Of a stretch of DNA of 64,000 nucleotides, positions 42,784 through 51,023 are shown one piece after another. The notes beneath the pieces are model-generated. The model was not told the origin of the DNA. It ran no database searches and saw nothing but the letters and a program-made list of their open reading frames with translations. Source of the stretch: a virus; the IMG/VR virus record IMGVR_UViG_3300032770_000014, positions 1 through 64,000 of that record; one strand, 5' to 3'. The translations under genes and the position numbers were made by a program. The stretch's first letter is position 1. The number at the start of each line of letters is the position of its first letter.

Positions 42784-43101
42784 TCACTCTCCTCTCTGCT
42801 CCCTGTCAGATGGTCTTACCTTCTCCCGCCCCCCTGTCCCCTCTGCCTCTTCTGCCTCGTCCTCATCTTCTTCCTCATCCTCGCCCTCTCCCTCCTCCTC
42901 TTCCTCGCCTCCATGAAACTCGTCGCAGCAATCCTGCCCACAGAACACGTTCCCTTCCTCGTCCCACACCACCATAGCCTCGTCCCAGAATTCGTCCTCG
43001 GGGGGGTCATATCCGTTGTAGCCACCACTACCATTAGGCAAGGCAGGATAGGCCCGGCCGATCGCATCGCCGCAGTTCGAGCATTCAATCAACTGGCTCA
43101 T
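42784..43101 (-). CDS. Cys-containing protein with long acidic tail
   Basis: 105 residues from the ATG at 43101 (MSQLIECSNCGDAIG), which overlaps the upstream stop (ATGA). CSNC and CGQDCC form a probable zinc site; residues 65-90 are an almost unbroken Glu/Asp run. The acidic run resembles DNA-mimic segments, but it may also be simple-sequence expansion. Confidence 0.55.
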   Translation of the reverse strand: MSQLIECSNCGDAIGRAYPALPNGSGGYNGYDPPEDEFWDEAMVVWDEEGNVFCGQDCCDEFHGGEEEEEGEGEDEEEDEDEAEEAEGTGGREKVRPSDREQRGE

Positions 43102-43553
43102 AGGATCTCTCCGGCGGAGGCCGCTGCTTGCTGCGCATGCTTCTGGGTTAGATCGTCCACAGTGGCCAGTGCGCGCTCGGTAAAGGTGACGTCCTGCCCC
43201 AGCTCCCTTCCCGGCTCCCGCTCCCCCTCCTTCCCGCATCCCCTTGCCTGCAAACTAGCCGCGTCCTCGATCATCACCTGGGCGCCATCCAGCGAGCGGA
43301 ACTCCAGCTCGGCCACCGGCACGATCTCATAGCGATCCGGCTTGTAGGTCCAGCCCCAGAGAGCGATCATCTCGGCGTTCTTTCTCTCCCACGACTCTTT
43401 CCGCGCCCGCTCGCGCCGACCGATCGCCTTCTCAGCATCCTCGCGCGACAACCACAACCCCACCAGCTGCGCGTCTGCCTCTTCGATCTCCCCACGCTCG
43501 TCGCGCTCGATCTCAACCGTGCAGACGGCGTAACATGCGAAGTTAAATCTCAT
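43098..43553 (-). CDS. Hypothetical protein
   Basis: 151 residues. N-terminal beta-like segment (FNFACYAVCTVEIERD), then a helical charged region (SREDAEKAIGRRERARKES) and a central WGWTYKPDRYEIVPV strand. No family recognised. Stop overlaps the next start; its own start overlaps the upstream gene. Confidence 0.5.
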   Translation of the reverse strand: MRFNFACYAVCTVEIERDERGEIEEADAQLVGLWLSREDAEKAIGRRERARKESWERKNAEMIALWGWTYKPDRYEIVPVAELEFRSLDGAQVMIEDAASLQARGCGKEGEREPGRELGQDVTFTERALATVDDLTQKHAQQAAASAGEIL

Positions 43554-43813
43554 GACCGCGACCTCCCCCCTCCCTCACGTCCGCCTCCAGTTCCTCCTCT
43601 ACTTCCCCCTCTACCCTTCCTGCTCGCCAGCGCCTCTCGGACCAGCACCCGGATCGTCGCCAGGACCGTCCGGTCCTCTGCCGCAGCCAGCCGCTCGATC
43701 TCTGTCATGGTCTCGGCGTCGAAATATACGTGGGCGTCGCGCTTGGGTTCAGACTTGCTGTCAGCCCCCTCAGCCCTCCCTTGCTTGCTCTCGCTCCTGC
43801 TTCCTGTCTTCAT
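43550..43813 (-). CDS. Ribbon-helix-helix DNA-binding protein
   Basis: 87 residues. Residues about 27-67 follow the ribbon-helix-helix pattern: a polar strand (RDAHVYFDAETM), helix 1 (TEIERLAAAEDR) and helix 2 (VLATIRVLVREALAS). The C-terminus is a Gly/Arg-rich tail. It is the first gene after the polymerase and has its own promoter only 6 bp before the ATG, so its mRNA should be leaderless. Likely a repressor, perhaps of its own promoter. Confidence 0.75.
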   Translation of the reverse strand: MKTGSRSESKQGRAEGADSKSEPKRDAHVYFDAETMTEIERLAAAEDRTVLATIRVLVREALASRKGRGGSRGGTGGGREGGGRSRS

Positions 43814-43819
43814 AAGCCA

Positions 43820-43847
43820 ATACTAGACCTTTCTTTAGGATTGTCAA
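43820..43847 (-). promoter_or_regulatory. Strong minus-strand promoter, leaderless mRNA expected
   Basis: On the minus strand TTGACA (43842-43847), 16 bp, TAGTAT (43820-43825), then 6 bp to the ATG at 43813. The bases before TAGTAT (GGTC) are the same as in the promoter at 53613-53641. Confidence 0.85.
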
Positions 43848-43861
43848 GGATAAAATGGGAA

Positions 43862-46800
43862 TTATCTTTTCAGGTCCACTTCTGCCATCTCGGCCCAGTT
43901 CTTGCCCACGGCGCAATCGACCCCGATCCACAATCCCCCTGGCGCCGCCGGGCCGCGCAATACCTTGCTGGGAGACTCCAGAATCGGCCGTACCCGCGCC
44001 AAGTGTTCCTCCAGCAGCGCCTCGTCGAAGTGGAACAGGAAACTGTCGTGAATGTTATCGCAGAGCCCGTACCTGTCCACTAGCCCTTCCCGGTCCAGCT
44101 CCTTCATCTTCTCTCTGATATGCCCGAACGCGATATTGCTCAACCAGAACGAAATGGCCTCCTCGCCTTGATCGCCGTGGCCCCACTCCGACTTCCTAGC
44201 GTCCCAGCGGAACACCTCGTAGTAATGCCGCAAGTGTCCAAACTCGGTCTGTAGGAAGTTCTGCTTATGAGCTAACTCCTGTACCCACTCCTGCCACGCA
44301 AACACCTTGGGGAAAACCTCCTTATAAGATTCCAGAATGGATGTCGCCTCGAAGAGTCCAGAGAAAAATTCTATATACCTCGTATACAATCCGTTGTCCT
44401 TGAGCCCGTTGCCTATTCCCAAGCCGGCGTGCTTGACCTTGGAGTCGCGTATCTCCCTGAACTTCTCATTCGACTTCAGCCACTTGCATCGCTCCTTCAG
44501 TTCCTCATCGGACTCGTGTAGGATTTCTTGCACACGCCACAACTTCAGGAAGTGCCCGGTCATGATGCTGTGCATGTCGATGCGTGCGAGGCGGATATAA
44601 TTCGGGTCGTTGGCGAGGTAACCCAGGGTCAGGACGTGGCAGGACTTGAAATCCCATTCGCTCAGGAGTTTCCCCGGCTCGGCTGCGATCATGGATCGCG
44701 TAGCCTTGGCCAGCCGCCCATGCTTGGGAAAGTTCTGAATGTTGGGATTGCGACTGCTCAACTGTCCAATAGCTGTGGCAAACGTGAAAGTCGTATGCAC
44801 TCGACCATCTGCGTGCGGCCTGAACCCTTCCACGTAAGTTCCCTTGGCCTTTCCAATTTCACGGCACTCGATCACCTTGACGTAGAAATTGTCCTTATAG
44901 CGCGCAGATAACCGCATCAACTCCTTCTTCCCGGTCGTCTTCTTGCCATCCTTGGACTGAGGGATCTTGTGCCGTCGAGCGGTCATGTAGGCCATCAATT
45001 GAGGAGATGAGTTGGGCGAGAACTCGTAGACCCGGCACCAGCGGCGGTCAGTCGAACCAGTCGAGCCCTCCGAGCCCTCCGAGAACGGACGGAGGTCGTA
45101 GAAGTACCTCTCGCCCTCTTCCAGTTCGCCGTCCTCGTTCTTGGTCGGCGGCTCTTGGAACCGCTCCTGCCTGACTTGGGTCAGCTCGTTCTCCGTGATG
45201 GCCTGCCAGCGAGCCAGCTTCCCTGCCCTCTCTGCCTTCTCGCGCTGGGCCTTGGTCAGGGGCCTCTCTGTAGGCCCAGTGGCAGGAAGGGGCAATTCCG
45301 GGGCAGCAATGACCCTCTCCAGCACCTCCTTCAGCCCCGCAGGGACCGTCTTGTACCCGCCCTTGGGATGGATCTTCCGGGCCTCGTCAGGGAACTTCTG
45401 GTCCAGCTCCGCCCTGGCCTCCCGCTCCGCCTGCTCGAACTCTGCCCCCAACGCCATTCGCTTCTGGTCGTTTATCGGCAACCCCTGATCCTCCATCTTC
45501 GCCAAGATTGGCCGTACCTGCTCGACCTGAGCGACATAACCAGCTGACTGCCGACCGGGAACCGAGTCCCACCAAATCTTGCGGTCCTCCATCGTCTTGC
45601 GCGTGGTCCGGTAAACGCGCAAGGAAGCGTCCGTATCCACAATTCCATAGAATTCCAGACACTGATCGTTGTAGTGCTTCCACGGAAAGGGGAACGAGGA
45701 GAAGGAGGCCGAGAACTGAAGGTGGGCTGGCAGGTCCGGCTGTGCGAAGTGGTGCTGCTGGAGGGTATCATGGACCGTACCAGTAGGCAGGAAATAAGAG
45801 GGATCTGAGAAGTCACGCTCCCCGACCGCGCGCAAGACCTTCTGGTCGAACAGCCAGTAGTTATGACCGCACTTGGGCAGCGATAGTCGCAGCAGCCACC
45901 TCGTCGCTGCAATCCCGTCCTGGTCCCACTGCAAGGCAATCCCTTGACCCGGCTCGATCGAGAACTGACTCAGCCTGACTTGCGTGTCCGTGAACCCGTC
46001 CGTCGCGTCCTCGTCCAAGGAGGCCGATTCGTAGGTCTCGATGTCATGGCTCAGGCACAGGTACGACCTCTCCCGTTCGTCAGGGCTCAGGGCCAGCCAG
46101 GCGTCCGACCGCGCTTTGACGTCCCGGCAGAACAGGTCGATCTCGCGGCGGGTCGGGTGGAGCTGGTAGCGGAGGGAGTGACGCCGGAGCCAGCAGGTTA
46201 AGTCAGCCTGCACTTGCTGCTTCCGCTTCTGCTCCCAGTCCGAGTAGTTCGCGTCCCAAGCATCCGGGTTATCCACTGGATCATAAGGACCGTCGTAGTT
46301 CTTCAGTGAGAGGTCCGGCAGGTCCAGTATGAACTGCTGATCCCTCCCCGCCGCCACGTTCACGGCCCGAGCGATATCCCTGGCCAGCACCCCCGTAAGG
46401 TGAATGGCGCCGCGGCGGAGGAAAGCTGGGTGGTAAGTTGGGACAACCAGCAGGGGGTCGGCCTCGTGGTCCCTCCCGGCTGCCTGCTCGTAGACCTCCA
46501 GCGCGCGTAAGACATATCCCCGGAGATGCCCTACCCCTCGGTGCTCTCCTGACAGCCCGGTCATTGTCCGCGTCGGCACGTTCCCCAGAGTCAGCACGAC
46601 CTTGGGCTTGAACTTTCTCAAGAAATCCAATACGTTCTGTTCGCAATGCTGGATCGCCTCGTACTCGTAGCTGGCTCCATCGAGCGCGTTCCCAAAGGGG
46701 CGGCAGAAGATTGTGTTGGCGATAGCGAACTGGTCGCGAGCCAGCCCTATCCGGCGGATAGTACGTTCGAGCACCGATCCGCTGGCTGCGTATGGCCGGA

Positions 46801-46954
46801 AGGGGAGCTGGTCGCGGGCTTCGTTTTCTCCGCTGGCCTCCCCCAAGATGGCTACCTTGAGTGTGCCAAATCCTTCAGGAGAGAGGAAATCGGAGCCAGC
46901 GGACTCCAGCGGACAGCCGTAGCACGTGAGACATTCTTTCTTCCGAGGGGTCAT
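43862..46954 (-). CDS. DNA polymerase family A with uracil-DNA-glycosylase-like domain
   Basis: 1030 residues, longer than a usual phage family A polymerase. Domains: residues about 30-200 resemble a family 4 uracil-DNA glycosylase (GEASGENEARDQLPFR, then VLTLGNVPTRT and TYHPAFLRRG), preceded by Cys residues that could ligate Fe-S (CLTCYGC). A 3'-5' exonuclease follows (DIET near 303, GHNYWLFD, YGIVDTDASL). Polymerase motif A is SEWDFKSCHVLTLGYL near 766, motif C is NIHDSF near 965. In motif A the usual DYSQIE is DFKSCH. Probably replicates the phage genome together with the adjacent helicase. Confidence 0.9.
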   Translation of the reverse strand: MTPRKKECLTCYGCPLESAGSDFLSPEGFGTLKVAILGEASGENEARDQLPFRPYAASGSVLERTIRRIGLARDQFAIANTIFCRPFGNALDGASYEYEAIQHCEQNVLDFLRKFKPKVVLTLGNVPTRTMTGLSGEHRGVGHLRGYVLRALEVYEQAAGRDHEADPLLVVPTYHPAFLRRGAIHLTGVLARDIARAVNVAAGRDQQFILDLPDLSLKNYDGPYDPVDNPDAWDANYSDWEQKRKQQVQADLTCWLRRHSLRYQLHPTRREIDLFCRDVKARSDAWLALSPDERERSYLCLSHDIETYESASLDEDATDGFTDTQVRLSQFSIEPGQGIALQWDQDGIAATRWLLRLSLPKCGHNYWLFDQKVLRAVGERDFSDPSYFLPTGTVHDTLQQHHFAQPDLPAHLQFSASFSSFPFPWKHYNDQCLEFYGIVDTDASLRVYRTTRKTMEDRKIWWDSVPGRQSAGYVAQVEQVRPILAKMEDQGLPINDQKRMALGAEFEQAEREARAELDQKFPDEARKIHPKGGYKTVPAGLKEVLERVIAAPELPLPATGPTERPLTKAQREKAERAGKLARWQAITENELTQVRQERFQEPPTKNEDGELEEGERYFYDLRPFSEGSEGSTGSTDRRWCRVYEFSPNSSPQLMAYMTARRHKIPQSKDGKKTTGKKELMRLSARYKDNFYVKVIECREIGKAKGTYVEGFRPHADGRVHTTFTFATAIGQLSSRNPNIQNFPKHGRLAKATRSMIAAEPGKLLSEWDFKSCHVLTLGYLANDPNYIRLARIDMHSIMTGHFLKLWRVQEILHESDEELKERCKWLKSNEKFREIRDSKVKHAGLGIGNGLKDNGLYTRYIEFFSGLFEATSILESYKEVFPKVFAWQEWVQELAHKQNFLQTEFGHLRHYYEVFRWDARKSEWGHGDQGEEAISFWLSNIAFGHIREKMKELDREGLVDRYGLCDNIHDSFLFHFDEALLEEHLARVRPILESPSKVLRGPAAPGGLWIGVDCAVGKNWAEMAEVDLKR

Positions 46955-46955
46955 C

Positions 46956-48524
46956 TTAGAGCCACCTCAACGCCAACGGGTCAACCTTGCATCTCTCCGC
47001 CAGCATGTCCATCGGCCCCACGAGCCGCAACCCTTCCAGACTCCTGGCACGACTAAGCGCGACATATAGCATAGCGTGCTGCCGGGCGAACATCCACCCA
47101 CGGAAATCGACCTGCACCCGGTCCAGACTCAGCCCCTGCGCGCGATGAACCGTACTCGCATAGGCCAGCCTCAGCGGGAAATACTCGATCTGGCCTACCA
47201 CCCATCTCCGCTTTGACTTACGGTAGTAGGGCTGGGCTAGGAATCTCCCGTCCCCCTCGCCTCCCTGATCGATCCACGCCCCGTTGTACCAGTCCGGCTT
47301 GTCCCCGAAGTCCATTGCGCGAACCAAGCTCTCTACTCCCACGACCTCTCCGGTGCGCACCAGCTCGACCAGCACAGTCGGCGCCATGCCACCTTCCCGG
47401 CTTGACTGAATCCCCCGGACCCATCCACAATCCCCATTCGCGTAGACGATCTGCCGGTCCTCGTACTTGTTGGCCAGGATCATCACGTAGCAGCCCTCAC
47501 GCAAGATGGTCCGCTCGGGGATGATCTGCCACTCTTTCCTGATCCTTCCTCCTGCGGCCCAGCGGCGGCTCGGCAACTGGATCAGCCTCCCCCGCTCCCG
47601 GTCCAGCCTCAGTTGGTTGATCCGGTCCACCTCGTCGTTCTTGCCCACGATCGTTGTCCCGCGAAACTCGTTATCGACGAAGCTCTCAAACCTCTGGCCG
47701 CAGGACTGGAACACCTGCAGGCAGTCCTGCCCCCGGCCGGCGCGCGCGAAGTTCAGCGCGGCCAGAAATCTCTGATCGGCTTGGCGCCAGACCTTGGTCA
47801 GGCGGGTCTCGTTCTTGGCGAAGCGGTCCCAGAACTGGGAGAGGAAGGCCCACGGGATAGGCTGGGCAGCACGGCGTCGGCCTCCGTTCGTGCTCCCCGC
47901 TGGCCGATCTGCGATTGCCGGCAGCTGCATGAAATCTCCAACCAGAATCAGTCCTACCGGCCTAGCTCCATCCTCGGCCCGGTGTAGGTTTACGTCGTCG
48001 AACACCCGAACCAGCAGGTCCAGTGTCTCCCTCGAAACCATTGAGCACTCGTCGAGCACGACATTCCGGTATCCCTCTTCAGCCAGCTTCTTCAGCCGAC
48101 GTTGCGCCGTCCCCTGAATATAGGCGTCGCGCAGGGAGTCGGTGTCGAAGAATCCCAGCAGGGAGTGGATCGTGATCGTGTTCAGGTTAACGGCTGAGAT
48201 CCCGGTCGAAGAGGAAAGTGCTGCATAGCGAGGGTCCGAGGCACAGCGTTCGCGGCACAGGAAAGTCTTCCCACTCCCGGCGATCCCGGTCACGAAAGCG
48301 CAGGGGGTGGGGGCGTCGGAATCAAGCGGGATGTCGTGCAGGGAAGAGAGAGACTCGGCAAGACCGGCTTCGTCGGCGACTTGGCTGTGCTGCAGGTGGC
48401 CGGTGGAGATTTCCAGCTGGTCGAGAAAGGCGTCGGCGGCAGCGGCAGCAGAAGCAGCGGCGGAGGCCGGTTCCACAATCTCGTCATTGGTCTTGGTCTT
48501 GGTCTCGGTCTCGGTCTCGCTCAT
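46956..48524 (-). CDS. SF1B helicase (RecD/Pif1/Dda-like)
   Basis: 522 residues. Walker A VTGIAGSGKTF (78-88), motif Ia region TITIHSLLGFF, Walker B VVLDECSMVSRE (155-166), motif III GLILVGDFMQLPAI, and the C-terminal motif ASTVHRAQGLSLD followed by LYVALSRARS. This is the full set of RecD2/Pif1/Dda helicases, 5'-3' DNA translocases. The N-terminal 60 residues are an acidic, Thr/Glu/Ala-rich extension. The polymerase starts one base after its stop, so the two are co-expressed. Confidence 0.9.
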   Translation of the reverse strand: MSETETETKTKTNDEIVEPASAAASAAAAADAFLDQLEISTGHLQHSQVADEAGLAESLSSLHDIPLDSDAPTPCAFVTGIAGSGKTFLCRERCASDPRYAALSSSTGISAVNLNTITIHSLLGFFDTDSLRDAYIQGTAQRRLKKLAEEGYRNVVLDECSMVSRETLDLLVRVFDDVNLHRAEDGARPVGLILVGDFMQLPAIADRPAGSTNGGRRRAAQPIPWAFLSQFWDRFAKNETRLTKVWRQADQRFLAALNFARAGRGQDCLQVFQSCGQRFESFVDNEFRGTTIVGKNDEVDRINQLRLDRERGRLIQLPSRRWAAGGRIRKEWQIIPERTILREGCYVMILANKYEDRQIVYANGDCGWVRGIQSSREGGMAPTVLVELVRTGEVVGVESLVRAMDFGDKPDWYNGAWIDQGGEGDGRFLAQPYYRKSKRRWVVGQIEYFPLRLAYASTVHRAQGLSLDRVQVDFRGWMFARQHAMLYVALSRARSLEGLRLVGPMDMLAERCKVDPLALRWL

Positions 48525-48756
48525 CCCTCTCCCCCTTCTCTACCTTCCCCGCCTCCGCGCGCCTGACCCACCTCAACTCGAATCCTAGTCCCGCGGCGAC
48601 CTTCTGGTTGATCGGCTCCGTTCCTGACTTGATCGCACGGAGGCGGCCAGCCTCCACGCCCAGCCGCCTTGCCAGCCGCGCACCGTTCCCATAGCCGAGC
48701 ATCCGCCGGTCGAGTTCTTGGAGGACCAGATCGGGATTGACGGGACGGAGAGACAT
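48484..48756 (-). CDS. Small helix-turn-helix protein
   Basis: 90 residues from the ATG at 48756. Residues about 20-60 follow an XRE-like helix-turn-helix (NGARLARRLGVEAGRLRAIK and so on); the C-terminus ends in an Arg/Asp/Gln repeat whose DNA overlaps the start of the helicase gene by 41 bases. There is no obvious ribosome-binding site. Probably a transcriptional regulator. Confidence 0.6.
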   Translation of the reverse strand: MSLRPVNPDLVLQELDRRMLGYGNGARLARRLGVEAGRLRAIKSGTEPINQKVAAGLGFELRWVRRAEAGKVEKGERDERDRDRDQDQDQ

Positions 48757-48776
48757 GACAACCGAATCAGATTGAA

Positions 48777-48956
48777 CTAAAACCACGCGCCCCAGCGGGC
48801 CATTTCCGTGGGCACTCGATGAATGCAACCCAGATGCACAAGAAGCTCCGCCACCAGATCACCATTGTACTGGCGAGCCGCATTGGAGTCAGAGATGGCT
48901 TGGGTCAACCGAGCTAGTTCCGCGTCGTACTCCTTCTTCTGCTTTGTTGTCACCAT
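48777..48956 (-). CDS. 59-residue hypothetical protein
   Basis: ATG at 48956 preceded by AGAGAGGT. A basic helical N-terminal half (TTKQKKEYDAELARLTQAI) and a C-terminal half with a CIH and three aromatic residues at the end (ARWGAWF). Clean start, good site and fit between its neighbours support coding. No family recognised. Confidence 0.65.
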   Translation of the reverse strand: MVTTKQKKEYDAELARLTQAISDSNAARQYNGDLVAELLVHLGCIHRVPTEMARWGAWF

Positions 48957-49018
48957 GACTTACCTCTCTTAATCGAATTTCTATTTTAAACAAGCCACCT
49001 CGCTCCCTCTCAATCAAG

Positions 49019-49055
49019 AAGGCCGCCACGCAGACTCTCGCCCCGTGGCGGCCTT
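49019..49055 (-). terminator. Perfect 12-bp hairpin, probable terminator
   Basis: AAGGCCGCCACG (49019-49030) pairs perfectly with CGTGGCGGCCTT (49044-49055). On the minus strand it follows the gene at 49238-50050 and the structured region, and precedes the gene starting at 48956. The T-run after it is weak. Confidence 0.6.
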
Positions 49056-49057
49056 CG

Positions 49058-49155
49058 TTGCAGCCTCGGCCCAGAGTGAAGGAGGCCGTCACAATCCCCG
49101 GACCTTGTAACCTCTCTCAGGAAGGGGCGAAGAAACTGAGAGAGGGCGGCTGCAA
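49058..49155. ncRNA. Candidate structured RNA (branched fold)
   Basis: An outer perfect 8-bp stem (TTGCAGCC 49058-49065 with GGCTGCAA 49148-49155) encloses a 5-bp hairpin (CGGCC/GGCCG, 49067-49088), a weak 4-bp hairpin (49091-49108) and a perfect 10-bp hairpin (CCTCTCTCAG 49111-49120 with CTGAGAGAGG 49136-49145). Together they make a closed multi-branch shape with almost no unpaired joints. No gene covers this stretch on either strand. Both strands can form the fold; transcription of the operon is from the minus strand. Confidence 0.5.
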
Positions 49156-49162
49156 AGTCAAA

Positions 49163-49232
49163 CGCGCAAGGATCAGGCCGGTGCAGGTCTCTCTGCTGTA
49201 AGTGATTTGCCCGTCTCACCGATCCTTGCGCG
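49163..49232. repeat. Perfect 12-bp inverted repeat next to the structured region
   Basis: CGCGCAAGGATC (49163-49174) pairs with GATCCTTGCGCG (49221-49232), with an inner GGTG/CACC pair. It begins 6 bases after the stop of the gene at 49238 (minus strand). It may be a second domain of the RNA or a processing or termination stem. Confidence 0.6.
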
Positions 49233-49237
49233 ACCTG

Positions 49238-50050
49238 TTAGCGCCCTTTCGGCCCGTACTCCACTCCACTGGCCTTGGCTGACCCGACCGCGAAATACCC
49301 GTTGATCCTCGGTCTGGCATGCAAATGGACCTTCCCGAGCTTGGTATCCACGTCCATATCCGGAATTGAGTTGCCCTTGGAGTCCGGTGGGAACCGGTGC
49401 TGGCCCAGCACTCTCGGCAACCGCTCCCCGGCCGTGTCGAACCGCTCCTGGGTGTCCTGATCCGGACTCCCTTCCCAGACCGTCTCGACTTCCAGCATGG
49501 GCTCGGCGGCCGTGGCCTTGAAGAACTCGTCGAGGAGGGTCCGGGCCGTGATCCTGGCTGGCAACTGGACCTTCAACTGGGCCAAGATCCAAGCCAGCGG
49601 AATCGCCCCGCCCTTTCTGGAGTCAGCTCGGGTCGAGACAAAGTAGTCAGTCAGCGAAATCCCGTCCCACTTGCCACTCGCGTCCACGACCGTCGCATCC
49701 AGGGCCGTGAATGCATAGACCTGGCCCCCCTTGTCGGTCGCGACCTTGTACCGCGCCGGCTGTCCGTCCTGACCCTTGACGTCGCGCTGCTTGATCTTGA
49801 CCAGCCACCGTCCGTCCGGTAGCGGCGGAGGCGCGGCATACGGGTCCACGTCCGCGTGTGTGTCCATCTCCTGCATGAGCAGGTTCGGATCGTCGAGGTT
49901 GAGGACCGGCGCGTCGAGGCCCGAGGCAGCAGACCCTCCGCCGCCAGCGCCGTCCACCTGCTGGTCCATGTAAATCGGCTGGGCGAAGTCGTCGGCGGTG
50001 CTGACCGTCGAGGGCTGGCCGGAGCCGGGTACTGCTGTCGAAGTTGCCAT
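49238..50050 (-). CDS. Hypothetical protein of the recombination/replication cluster
   Basis: 270 residues with AAAGGAG upstream. The first 75 residues are Gly/Ser/Asp-rich and disordered-looking; the rest (PDGRWLVKIKQRDVKG through to GYFAVGSAKASG) alternates beta strands and short helices, and could be an oligonucleotide-binding type domain. Its position in the same operon as the RecA-like ATPase, helicase and polymerase suggests a single-strand DNA-binding role, but I see no firm motif. Confidence 0.5.
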   Translation of the reverse strand: MATSTAVPGSGQPSTVSTADDFAQPIYMDQQVDGAGGGGSAASGLDAPVLNLDDPNLLMQEMDTHADVDPYAAPPPLPDGRWLVKIKQRDVKGQDGQPARYKVATDKGGQVYAFTALDATVVDASGKWDGISLTDYFVSTRADSRKGGAIPLAWILAQLKVQLPARITARTLLDEFFKATAAEPMLEVETVWEGSPDQDTQERFDTAGERLPRVLGQHRFPPDSKGNSIPDMDVDTKLGKVHLHARPRINGYFAVGSAKASGVEYGPKGR

Positions 50051-50112
50051 ATCAGTAAATCTCCTTTGATATCGTTTCGATGGTGCTTGGTTAACGTCAG
50101 ATTCGCTGCGAA

Positions 50113-50418
50113 CTAGAATTTCATTCGCTCGAACTTCTCTACTGCTGCTATAGCATCTGCGGTCTCAGCGAACAGAACAGCTTGCATTGCCGAATGAAAT
50201 GCCGAATCTACAGCATCCGTCACTTGATCCCTTAACTTGTCGCAATGCCTATTCCAGTCTGCCAATATCTTCTTTGCTTTCTCCATCTGTGCATTGGCCC
50301 GCTTTACCTTGGGAGGGATAGGCGGAATAGGAATTTTCTTATCGCCGTATCGGCTTGGTTTAGCCCGTTTAGCTTCATCGAGTCGGTTTAACAAAAACCG
50401 TTTTTGAGATGAATTCAC
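50113..50418 (-). CDS. Basic helical protein
   Basis: 101 residues from a GTG preceded by AAAGGAG. Basic N-terminal half with Lys/Pro/Arg (KKIPIPPIPPKVKR) and a helical C-terminal half (MEKAKKILADWNRHCDKL onwards). No catalytic motif. AT-richer than its neighbours. The 105-bp gap upstream holds only a 12-bp tandem repeat. Confidence 0.6.
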   Translation of the reverse strand: MNSSQKRFLLNRLDEAKRAKPSRYGDKKIPIPPIPPKVKRANAQMEKAKKILADWNRHCDKLRDQVTDAVDSAFHSAMQAVLFAETADAIAAVEKFERMKF

Positions 50419-50523
50419 GGCTGAGTACTCCTTTCTTGTGGCCTAGCTTCTGGCATACTGTGTTGCTCTGTTGCCAGTCGCCGCCGTTGTTTGCGTCGTT
50501 ACCGCCTCCGTTACCGCCCTCCA

Positions 50524-50958
50524 CTATTGCTGCTCGACGACTCTATCGGTGACCCTGACTTCCGGGTACTCAAAGCTCTGTATCCGGTTCTGCTGTTGCG
50601 CTATAGACGACTCTGGCATCTGGCGACTGGCCTGACTAGCCGTCATCTGCTGTCGCAGTTGCCTGAGCTGCCATGCCACGTACTTCTGCACGCTGGGCTC
50701 ATACGGCGCCTGACTGGCCTGCTGCTCGTACCACTCGACAACATCCTTGGGTAGGGTGATGGTGATGGTCCGCGAGTTAGAATCGGCGTCGTTGCTGGCT
50801 GCCGGCTTCGCCTTGCCTGGGCGATGCGTCCGACGGCCAGAGGTCCGGGCCGGAGCTGGCGTCTCGGCCGAGGCCTGCGAAGCCAGCGATGACCCTGCAG
50901 CGCCGCTGACCTGGTTGCCGATTCCCGCTCCGGGGAGCGTTCCTGTTACTGTAGACAT
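50524..50958 (-). CDS. Ribbon-helix-helix-like protein with disordered flanks
   Basis: 144 residues with AAGGAGG upstream. Residues about 62-105 (RTITITLPKDVVEWYEQQ, then SVQKYVAWQLRQLRQQ) follow the ribbon-helix-helix pattern: a Thr-rich strand and two helices. The N-terminal 60 residues are Ala/Ser/Pro-rich, the C-terminal 35 Gln-rich. Likely DNA-binding. Confidence 0.6.
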   Translation of the reverse strand: MSTVTGTLPGAGIGNQVSGAAGSSLASQASAETPAPARTSGRRTHRPGKAKPAASNDADSNSRTITITLPKDVVEWYEQQASQAPYEPSVQKYVAWQLRQLRQQMTASQASRQMPESSIAQQQNRIQSFEYPEVRVTDRVVEQQ

Positions 50959-51023
50959 GAGATAGGTTTCCTCCTTTCTTGAGAGATGATGGTGCTTTAG
51001 AAACTCAACTCGTCCACGCGACC

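Noticed and set aside
49058-49155. A tRNA or tRNA-like molecule.
   Set aside because: The branched shape recalls a cloverleaf, but arm lengths, loop sizes and conserved tRNA bases do not fit.
50499-50517. Two more TTACCGC copies in tandem.
   Set aside because: They are part of a 12-bp tandem repeat and no plus-strand gene starts downstream, so they do not support the promoter motif.
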